Positions 19,464-26,269 of a stretch of 64,000 nucleotides of DNA are shown in pieces; the first letter of the stretch is position 1; every line of letters starts with the position of its first letter. The translations under genes were made by a program, and so were the position numbers. This stretch comes from Shewanella gaetbuli (GTDB lineage: Bacteria > Pseudomonadota > Gammaproteobacteria > Enterobacterales > Shewanellaceae). The DNA lies in NCBI RefSeq assembly GCF_023284065.1, contig NZ_JAKIKP010000003.1, positions 248,001 to 312,000 of the forward strand, read 5' to 3'. The notes below the pieces were generated by a model, which saw only the letters and a program-made list of their open reading frames with translations, did not search any database and was not told the origin of the DNA.

Positions 19464-21062
19464 TTGGCTATTATCGATCCGATTACCACGGGATTAACAT
19501 CAGGCTGGCACCACGTTGATGCCAGTTTATTGAATGAAAACCAGCACTTTGAAGCCGATGTAGTGATAGTGGGCACCGGCGCGGGTGGTGGTACTGCGGC
19601 AGAAATACTGACCAACGCTGGCTTGACCGTGATTATGATCGAGGCGGGATCGCTTAAATCTTCCAAAGACTTTGATATGGAAGAGCGCCACGCTTACCCT
19701 AACTTGTATCAACAAGCCGCCGCCATGAAAACCACTGATAAAGGCATTGGTATTTTTCAGGGGCGAACCGTTGGTGGCTCAACCACCATTAACTGGACTA
19801 CCTCAATAAGAACTCCTGACCCCACCTTAGACTTTTGGGCACAAGAACGCAGCGTGATTAACACCTCCGTACAAGAGATGCAGCCTTGGTTTGAAAAGAT
19901 GGAGCACAGGTTAAATATTGCTGAATGGCAATATCAACCCAATCGCAATAATGGAGTATTACTAGAAGGCTGTAGCAAGCTAGGCTGGGAACATACCGTC
20001 ATTAAGCGCAATGTGTCAGGTTGCTGGAATACCGGCTACTGCGGCATGGGCTGTCCGGTTAACGCCAAGCAATCTATGTTAGTCACTACGATTCCTGCTG
20101 CACTTGATAAGGGAGCCACCTTGATATCCCGCGCCAAAGTTACTCATGTTAAGCATGAAGAGCAGCGTGTTGTTGGTATTAGTGCGCAGTGTATGACTGA
20201 AACACGTCAACCGAATGGAGTTGAACTGACTTTCAGTGCCAAGCATTATATTTTAAGTGCAGGGGCTATTCACACACCAACAATATTAATGCGCTCGAAT
20301 ATGCCTGACCCTCATCAATTGCTAGGTAAAACCTTTTTGCATCCTTCGGTGTTGTCTGGTGCAATATTTGATGAACAAATTAATGGTCATAGCGGCGCTC
20401 CGCAAGCGATATATTCTGATCAATTTGTCTGGCGCGATGGTGCGGCTGGTGAGTTAGGCTATAAATTAGAAGTAGCGCCTATTCATCCCGTGTTAATTGC
20501 CTCTAAAACCATTGGTTATGGTAAAAGCCATGCACAAATTATGGCTGATTTTAATAAACTGCAGGTGGTGATTGCGTTGATCCGTGACGGATTTAACGAT
20601 CAAACTGGCGGACAAGTGAGGTTAACTGATCATGGCTTTACGTTAGATTATCCATTAACAAAAGCATTTTGGCGGGCTGCCCGAAACGCCTTCTTGTCGA
20701 TGGCTGAACTGCAATTTGCTGCAGGAGCTAAAAAAGTCTTACCGATGAATGACGGCTTAGATTTTATGAACTCATGGAAGCAGGCTAAGCAGCAGATTAA
20801 TGAAATGGATTTAAAGGTACTTAAAACGATTGTGGCCTCTGCGCATGTGATGGGCGGGTGTCCAATGGGGGAAGATTTATCTACCTCGATGATTAACAGT
20901 GTAGGTCGCTCGCACTACTTCGAAAACTTATCAGTATTTGACGGTTCGATGTTCCAAACCAGTTTAGGTGCCAACCCGCAATTATCTATTTATGGCATTG
21001 TGGCACGTAACGCTACTTTACTTGCCGAGGAACTTGCGCCAAAAACGTCCGCATCAAGTTAA
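19464..21062 (+). CDS. GMC family FAD-dependent oxidoreductase
   Basis: Flavoprotein alcohol/sugar-type dehydrogenase of 532 residues, starting at TTG 19464 with AAGGAG 7 bases upstream. FAD-binding GTGAGGGTAAE follows DVVIV near residue 31; GRTVGGSTTINW is the second GMC motif; the catalytic His is probably in AHVMGGCPMG; and the C-terminal FDGSMFQTSLGANPQLSIYG binds FAD. A CGMGCPVNAKQSM cysteine cluster near residues 193-206 is typical of the long-chain-alcohol/cholesterol-oxidase branch. It has no signal peptide of its own, which fits export with the Tat-signal partner. Electron acceptor and substrate are unknown. Confidence 0.85.
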   Translation: MAIIDPITTGLTSGWHHVDASLLNENQHFEADVVIVGTGAGGGTAAEILTNAGLTVIMIEAGSLKSSKDFDMEERHAYPNLYQQAAAMKTTDKGIGIFQGRTVGGSTTINWTTSIRTPDPTLDFWAQERSVINTSVQEMQPWFEKMEHRLNIAEWQYQPNRNNGVLLEGCSKLGWEHTVIKRNVSGCWNTGYCGMGCPVNAKQSMLVTTIPAALDKGATLISRAKVTHVKHEEQRVVGISAQCMTETRQPNGVELTFSAKHYILSAGAIHTPTILMRSNMPDPHQLLGKTFLHPSVLSGAIFDEQINGHSGAPQAIYSDQFVWRDGAAGELGYKLEVAPIHPVLIASKTIGYGKSHAQIMADFNKLQVVIALIRDGFNDQTGGQVRLTDHGFTLDYPLTKAFWRAARNAFLSMAELQFAAGAKKVLPMNDGLDFMNSWKQAKQQINEMDLKVLKTIVASAHVMGGCPMGEDLSTSMINSVGRSHYFENLSVFDGSMFQTSLGANPQLSIYGIVARNATLLAEELAPKTSASS

Positions 21063-21092
21063 GCCAATTAAGCCATTAGTTTACGGTTTAAA

Positions 21093-21566
21093 TTATGGCT
21101 TAAAATAGCTGCTATCTATGCCATATAGGCTCAGGTAGTTATTTGAGTTATTTGAGTTATTTGAGTTATTTGAGTTGTTTGAGTCACTGTCAGTATCAGA
21201 AAAGCAGTTAACTTTCATGCTGTTCAATTGTTGCAGTATTATTCGCTGAGATTTTCTTTCCATCATTAACTCAACATCGAGCATTTTTTGGTACTCATCA
21301 GTATCAAGATGTGCTTTAGCTAAACGACGTAACTGGCGATAAGGCACCAACACGGTTTGTTCCCAATGGATAATTGATTCCTGTAACAACTGCCATTGTT
21401 CAACCGTTAATCGCTGGGGGCTTTTATCTAATTCTTGGGCCAATAAAAACAGGTTAACATTTACCTGATAGTGATCTTGAAGCTCAATATATGCCGTTGG
21501 GTTGCTGGCGTATTGTTGCTCACAGGCTTGCCAAATTTGCTGGCTAAATAGCTGAGAATCTTCCAT
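21093..21566 (-). CDS. TIGR02444/DUF2390 family protein with a C-terminal Asn-Asn-Ser repeat
   Basis: A 157-residue protein. The first 115 residues match the TIGR02444 (DUF2390) pattern: FSQQIWQACEQQYASNPT, YQVNVNLFLLAQELD, then WEQTVLVPYRQLRRLAK. Function is not known. Near residues 128-142 there is a (Ser)-Asn-Asn repeat encoded by five 9-bp DNA units, followed by a short tail YLSLYGIDSSYFKP. It lies 120 bases downstream of yheS on the same strand, a common pairing in this class of bacteria. Repeat-number change would keep the frame. Confidence 0.78.
   Translation of the reverse strand: MEDSQLFSQQIWQACEQQYASNPTAYIELQDHYQVNVNLFLLAQELDKSPQRLTVEQWQLLQESIIHWEQTVLVPYRQLRRLAKAHLDTDEYQKMLDVELMMERKSQRIILQQLNSMKVNCFSDTDSDSNNSNNSNNSNNSNNYLSLYGIDSSYFKP
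21137..21181. repeat. Five 9-bp tandem repeats inside the TIGR02444 gene
   Basis: Four exact copies of AGTTATTTG and a fifth with one change (AGTTGTTTG) lie head to tail. On the minus strand they encode the Asn-Asn-Ser run. The unit length is a multiple of three, so slippage would lengthen or shorten the tract without a frameshift. Confidence 0.9.
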
Positions 21567-21686
21567 GTATTTCTCCGATGAATAAATAACATGAAAAAGC
21601 TGACGACATTGAAAACACTATCAACACCTCGTTCAGCTTGATCATCGTTTGGTATTTGTAGGCGTTTTAACTATTTACCTATTCAC

Positions 21687-23600
21687 CTACTGAACCGACT
21701 GCTCGATGGCCTCAATTTGCTCTTGAATGTCTAACCAGTTCATTTCGCTTTCATCCATCGCTTGAGTTAACTGGGTACGTTCATTCAATACTTGAGTCAT
21801 TTTAGCTTTGTTTTCAGCTTCATATAAACTGCCATCAGCAAGTAACTCTTCAAGTTCTGCAAGTCTTGCGGTGAACTTGGTTTGCTCAGCTTCTAATTTT
21901 GCTTGTTGCTTACGTAACGGCGAGGTTTTTTGACGCAGTTCGGCTTCAATACGTTTTTGCTGTTTTTTATCTACTTGAACGGTATTGCTGGTTTTAGCGG
22001 TTTCTAGTTTTTGGCTCGCAGTAGCCGCTTTTGCCGCATCAAGTAACCACTGATGATAGTCGTCTAAGTCACCGTTAAATGGGCTCACAGTGCCTTGGTC
22101 AACAAGGTAGTAGTCGCTACAGCTTAACCGTAATAAATGACGGTCATGCGATACAATAACCATAGCACCTTCAAAGGTTTGCAATGCCATTGTTAGCGCA
22201 TGGCGCATTTCTAAATCTAAATGGTTGGTGGGTTCGTCTAGTAGCAATACGTTTGGACGTTGCCATACTAACAGTGCAAGGACTAGACGGGCTTTTTCAC
22301 CACCTGAAAAGGGCCTAACAGGTGACAGCGCCATATCACCATTAAAACCAAATCCGCCTAAAAAGTTACGTAACTCTTGCTCGCGGGCATTGGGTGCAAG
22401 GCGAACAAGATGCTGTAACGGGGTATCATCAAGCTGTAAGAATTCAATTTGATGCTGGGCAAAGTAGCCAATATTTAGCCCCGGATTCGGTTCAAACTTG
22501 CCTGATAACGGTTTTAGCTGTGCCGATAACAATTTAATTAATGTCGACTTACCTGCGCCATTTCTCCCTAGTAACCCAATGCGGGCACCAGGAACCAAGT
22601 TTAATTGCACTTTACTTAAAATGGTTTTATCGCCGTAGCCTACAGACACTTGCTCCATTGTCACCAATGGATTAGGTAAGGCTTCAGGCTCTTTAAAGGC
22701 CATTTGGAAAGGGCTATCTGCGTGAGATGGCAGTAATTCCGTCATCCGCTCTAATGCTTTTAAACGGCTTTGTGCTTGTTTAGCTTTACTGGCTTTATAG
22801 CGGAATCGGTCAACAAAAGATTGCATGTGTGCACGCTCTTTTTGTTGCCGCTCAAAAGCCACTTGCTGTTGAGCTAAACGCTCAGCACGAACACGTTCAA
22901 ATGCGGTATAACCGCCTTTATAAAAGTTCAGCTGGTGGTTTTCAACATGTACAATTTCATCAACAATGGCATCAATAAAATCACGGTCATGGGAAATTAA
23001 AATTAGCGTCCCTTGGTAAGATTTAATCCAACCTTCTAACCAATACATGGTGTCTAAGTCTAAGTGGTTGGTAGGTTCGTCTAACAGTAATAAATCTGAG
23101 CGACATAATAACGCTTGAGCCAAGTTTAAGCGCATGCGCCAACCACCGGAGAAACTTTTAACCGGGTTGTTTTGTTCTACTTCACTAAAGCCTAAACCAG
23201 CCAGTAAGGCACCAGCTCTTGCGCGAATAGCATAGCCGCCAATGGCATCTATTTTGCCGTGAATTAGGGCAATGGCGTTACCGTCGTTATCTTGTTGTGC
23301 TTTAGCTAGCTGCGCTTCAAGTTGCCTAAATTCTTCATCACCATCGAGCACGTATTCTAACGCTGAAACTTCCAGCGCTGGGGTTTCTTGAGCCACTGAC
23401 GATATTTGCCAGTTTGCCGGTAATGAAAATTCACCTTTGTCTAGATGTAATTTACCCAGAATGAGCGCTAACAGAGACGACTTTCCAGTACCGTTCGCGC
23501 CCACTAAACCGACTTTGTGACCGGGGTAAATGGTAACTGAGGCTTCATCAAGTAGAGTTTTACTGCCGCGAATTAACTGGGCTTGACTGATAGTGATCAT
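21687..23600 (-). CDS. yheS: ABC-F ATPase YheS
   Basis: Duplicated ABC ATPase without membrane segments, a ribosome-associated translation factor family. Start ATG at 23600 gives 637 residues, the same length as E. coli YheS; an upstream in-frame start would add 38 unrelated residues. Two cassettes: Walker A GANGTGKSS and GRNGAGKST, signatures SGGWRMRL and SGGEKARL, and Walker B LLLLDEPTNHLDL followed by VLLLDEPTNHLDL. The interdomain linker is basic (RFRYKASKAKQAQSRLKALE) as in ABC-F proteins, and a charged coiled coil forms the C-terminus (about 540-637). It diverges from yheV. Confidence 0.95.
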   Translation of the reverse strand: MITISQAQLIRGSKTLLDEASVTIYPGHKVGLVGANGTGKSSLLALILGKLHLDKGEFSLPANWQISSVAQETPALEVSALEYVLDGDEEFRQLEAQLAKAQQDNDGNAIALIHGKIDAIGGYAIRARAGALLAGLGFSEVEQNNPVKSFSGGWRMRLNLAQALLCRSDLLLLDEPTNHLDLDTMYWLEGWIKSYQGTLILISHDRDFIDAIVDEIVHVENHQLNFYKGGYTAFERVRAERLAQQQVAFERQQKERAHMQSFVDRFRYKASKAKQAQSRLKALERMTELLPSHADSPFQMAFKEPEALPNPLVTMEQVSVGYGDKTILSKVQLNLVPGARIGLLGRNGAGKSTLIKLLSAQLKPLSGKFEPNPGLNIGYFAQHQIEFLQLDDTPLQHLVRLAPNAREQELRNFLGGFGFNGDMALSPVRPFSGGEKARLVLALLVWQRPNVLLLDEPTNHLDLEMRHALTMALQTFEGAMVIVSHDRHLLRLSCSDYYLVDQGTVSPFNGDLDDYHQWLLDAAKAATASQKLETAKTSNTVQVDKKQQKRIEAELRQKTSPLRKQQAKLEAEQTKFTARLAELEELLADGSLYEAENKAKMTQVLNERTQLTQAMDESEMNWLDIQEQIEAIEQSVQ

Positions 23601-23735
23601 GAATACAACTTGAGCGATAAAATTAAGTGGGGGGATAATACCGTATTCGTGATTTTTTTCCCACATCTGCAGGACGGATACCCATGTTACATGGCAAAAT
23701 AGCCACAATTGCAAATAATGATAACTGAGAGTGCT

Positions 23736-23933
23736 ATGACCAAAGTGAAAAAACGATTTGTTGCTGGCGCTAAGTGCCCTAAATGTGGTGCAGTAGATAG
23801 TATTTTATTATTCAAACAACATAATATTGAAACGGTTGAATGCACTGACTGTGATTACACTGAGCAACAAAATGAGCAGGCGGTGACCCAAAAAGCGTCT
23901 GGTGACATGATAGGCGTGTTTAAACCCGATTAG
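23736..23933 (+). CDS. yheV: YheV family zinc-ribbon protein
   Basis: A 65-residue protein from the ATG at 23736, preceded by GAGAG; in-frame starts further up (ATG 23718, TTG 23709) are possible but MTKVKKRFVAGAKCPKC aligns with E. coli YheV. Two Cys pairs, CPKCG and CTDCD, form a zinc ribbon. Function is unknown. It sits divergently beside yheS, within the same neighbourhood as in E. coli. Confidence 0.88.
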   Translation: MTKVKKRFVAGAKCPKCGAVDSILLFKQHNIETVECTDCDYTEQQNEQAVTQKASGDMIGVFKPD

Positions 23934-23939
23934 TTTTTT

Positions 23940-23987
23940 GGATATCAACAATTATGGATATCAACAACTATGGATATCAACAATACA
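23940..23987 (+). repeat. Three 16-bp tandem repeats before the 107-residue gene
   Basis: GGATATCAACAATTAT, GGATATCAACAACTAT and GGATATCAACAATACA lie head to tail between yheV and the next gene, ending 10 bases before its ATG, with the ribosome binding site (AGGAG) just after. The copies differ only near their 3' ends. Confidence 0.9.
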
Positions 23988-23997
23988 GGAGTAAATA

Positions 23998-24321
23998 ATG
24001 TTTGAGCTAGGTTTGTCGGGCGGTATATCCCATTCAACGATGGCGACCGTACAAAAAGGAGCATTCAGAGCTGATGGTAAGCTTTGGATAGAAGATGACG
24101 TGCTGCACTTTTCACCTTTCAATGAAGATCTAGGCTACGGCCCTTATGCCATCGAGTTGGGTAATATTAAGTTAGTTACCACAGGGTGGGGAAAAGGGGC
24201 TGGCATTATTCCTGTTACCCCAGATGCCATTAAAGTGATTACCTACGATAACGACCAATATCGGTTTATTCTGGCTAACCCTAAAAAGTGGGTTGAGCTT
24301 TTAAGCCCAAACAAGGGTTAG
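23998..24321 (+). CDS. Conserved hypothetical protein, 107 residues
   Basis: I do not recognise a named family. The product is soluble with no signal peptide or membrane span. Alternating strands (GKLWIEDDVLHFSPF, YAIELGNIKLVTTGWG, DAIKVITYDNDQYRFIL, then helix NPKKWVELL) resemble a GRAM/PH-like small beta barrel closed by a helix; this is a fold guess. The ATG at 23998 has AGGAG 7-11 bases upstream. It could be cotranscribed with the acetyltransferase gene that starts 34 bases after its stop. Confidence 0.6.
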   Translation: MFELGLSGGISHSTMATVQKGAFRADGKLWIEDDVLHFSPFNEDLGYGPYAIELGNIKLVTTGWGKGAGIIPVTPDAIKVITYDNDQYRFILANPKKWVELLSPNKG

Positions 24322-24355
24322 TTTATATTTTGATGCTTTTTCAAGGGATTAACCT

Positions 24356-24841
24356 GTGACGGCGCAAATACGCTTACAAGCTATTACCCAATCAGATTTA
24401 GTGATTTTACATCAGTTTGAGTCTGACTTAATTGCCTCAAAAATGGCGGAGTTTACCCCTAGAGAGTGGCCAGATTTTGTTGAGCATTGGCAACATAATA
24501 TTTTCCATAAACCAGATACTATTGCCCTTGGTGTTAAGTTAGAAAGCCAGCTGGTAGGCAGTGTTTTGAGTTGGCGTAATCCATCAGATGCTCTAACGTC
24601 TAACGGCAGGCTAATTGGTTACTGGATTGACAGAGCATACTGGGGGCAAGGTATTGCTTCAAAAGCTTTAGGGATGTTGTTGCCACAATTACCTAAAGAG
24701 CCTTTGTTTGCCTATATTGCTGATCACAATACGCGATCACAAAATATTGTTAAACGTTATGGCTTTGCCTCCGCAAACTTAACAAAAGCTCAAAAACAGG
24801 CTTTACCTGAAAATCTTGGCTTATATTGTAAAGCGGTATAA
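24356..24841 (+). CDS. GNAT family N-acetyltransferase
   Basis: A 161-residue acetyl-CoA-dependent transferase from a GTG start. Motifs: LRLQAI-type beginning (IRLQAITQSDLVIL), central strand GSVLSWR, the acetyl-CoA pyrophosphate loop YWGQGIASKALGML and the closing SQNIVKRYGFASA. The layout matches the RimJ/RimL-like branch that acetylates protein or small-molecule amines. Acceptor is unknown. Confidence 0.82.
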   Translation: MTAQIRLQAITQSDLVILHQFESDLIASKMAEFTPREWPDFVEHWQHNIFHKPDTIALGVKLESQLVGSVLSWRNPSDALTSNGRLIGYWIDRAYWGQGIASKALGMLLPQLPKEPLFAYIADHNTRSQNIVKRYGFASANLTKAQKQALPENLGLYCKAV

Positions 24842-24928
24842 ATTTTTGTCCCGTGGTTCAAAAGCTGACAGTAATGAACCACTTTTTAATGATGAACTTA
24901 GTCCAAGGCTTATGCCCTAGGAAATGAT

Positions 24929-26179
24929 ATGTCTTTTGCTGATTTCCCTTTACATAACAGCTTGTTGGCGCAACTGGCTGAACTTAAATTTACTAAGCCT
25001 ACTGAGATTCAAACTCAGGCGATTCCGAGCATTTTAGCGGGTAAAGATGTACTCGCCAGCGCACAAACTGGCACAGGTAAAACAGCGGCGTTTAGTTTGC
25101 CTTTATTGCATAAGCTACTCACTGAACCTACATCCGTTATTGATTCACAACAGCCTAACCACCAAGCCATGCCTAAAGGGCTTATTCTTGCTCCAACAAG
25201 AGAGCTCGCTCAGCAGGTGTATCAAAACCTGCTGCAACTTCAAGGCTCGGCAGGTATTCGATGTGGGTTAATTTATGGCGGTGTCAGTGTTGAGCAGCAA
25301 AAAGCGCAGCTACAGGCTGGTGTTGATATTATTGTGGCAACCCCAGGGCGCTTGCTAGATTTACTACGTCAACGGGCGACTCAGCTTAATCAGATTGAGT
25401 ATTTTGTTATTGATGAAGCAGATCGCATGTTAGATATGGGCTTTAGAGACGAATTGCTCGCACTATTAAAGCGTTTGCCTAAACAGCGACAAACGTTATT
25501 ATTTTCAGCGACTTTAGATGACAGAGTATTTGGCTTTAGCCAACGTTTTTTAACCCAACCTCAAGTGATTGAAGCCCATAATCGTAACCAAACCGCAAGC
25601 TCTGTTGTTGAACGTATTTATAACGTCGATAAACCTAAAAAATGTGCTTTGCTGTGTCATTTAATGCAGGTTGAAAAATGGCAGCAAGTGCTTATTTTTA
25701 GCCGAACCAAACAAGATGCTGATGCGTTGGTGAAGCAAATGAAACAGCAGCAGATTAATCTTGCCGCGTTTCATGCTGATTTATCGCAATCAGTTAGAGA
25801 GCAAGTGCTAGCGGACTTTAAGTCCGGTAAATTAACTGCAATTGTGGCAACCGACGTGGCTGCACGAGGCATTGATATTGCTCAGCTAGATTACGTGGTC
25901 AATATGGAGCTGCCATTTAAGCAAGAAGACTATGTGCATCGAATTGGTCGCACCGGCCGCGCAGGGCAGCAAGGTCAAGCTATCACCTTATTAAGTGTTG
26001 ATGATGAGCCATTATTGATTAAATTAGAAACCTATTTAGATAAACGGCTCGGGCAACAATGGTATCCCGGTTTTGAACCTGATTTAACCCAAGTGGCTCC
26101 TGTTACCCGTAAAACTAAAAAAGGTTCGCTAAAACAACAGGCAAGGCAAAAGGCGTTAGCACAATCAAAACGGCGATAA
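24929..26179 (+). CDS. DEAD-box RNA helicase, RhlE-like
   Basis: ATP-dependent RNA helicase of 416 residues. Motifs in order: Q motif (FTKPTEIQTQAIP), I AQTGTGKT, Ia PTRELAQQ, Ib TPGRLLD, II DEAD in VIDEADRMLDMGF, III SAT, IV LIFSRTK, V ATDVAARGID and VI HRIGRTGRAG. A basic C-terminal tail (TRKTKKGSLKQQARQKALAQ) would bind RNA. This is the RhlE/SrmB size class; which paralogue cannot be fixed here. A strong two-way terminator follows. Confidence 0.92.
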   Translation: MSFADFPLHNSLLAQLAELKFTKPTEIQTQAIPSILAGKDVLASAQTGTGKTAAFSLPLLHKLLTEPTSVIDSQQPNHQAMPKGLILAPTRELAQQVYQNLLQLQGSAGIRCGLIYGGVSVEQQKAQLQAGVDIIVATPGRLLDLLRQRATQLNQIEYFVIDEADRMLDMGFRDELLALLKRLPKQRQTLLFSATLDDRVFGFSQRFLTQPQVIEAHNRNQTASSVVERIYNVDKPKKCALLCHLMQVEKWQQVLIFSRTKQDADALVKQMKQQQINLAAFHADLSQSVREQVLADFKSGKLTAIVATDVAARGIDIAQLDYVVNMELPFKQEDYVHRIGRTGRAGQQGQAITLLSVDDEPLLIKLETYLDKRLGQQWYPGFEPDLTQVAPVTRKTKKGSLKQQARQKALAQSKRR

Positions 26180-26226
26180 ACGAGTAATAACTCATGTAAA
26201 CCCATCAGCTAAACTCATTAGCCGCA

Positions 26227-26268
26227 CATCAAAAAGCCCAATCAATAATCGATTGGGCTTTTTTGATG
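26227..26268. terminator. Bidirectional terminator between helicase and fusion-enzyme genes
   Basis: The arms CATCAAAAAGCCCAATC and GATTGGGCTTTTTTGATG form a long stem around a 7-base loop, with T-runs on both strands. The helicase (plus) and the 764-residue gene (minus) converge on it. Confidence 0.9.
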
Positions 26269-26269
26269 T

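Noticed and set aside
23601..23714. 38-residue N-terminal extension of YheS
   Set aside because: Start at 23600 gives exactly the usual 637 residues and the conserved MITISQAQL beginning; the extension overlaps the divergent promoter region.
23940..23987. CRISPR array
   Set aside because: Repeats are only 16 bp, directly adjacent, with no unique spacers and no cas genes.
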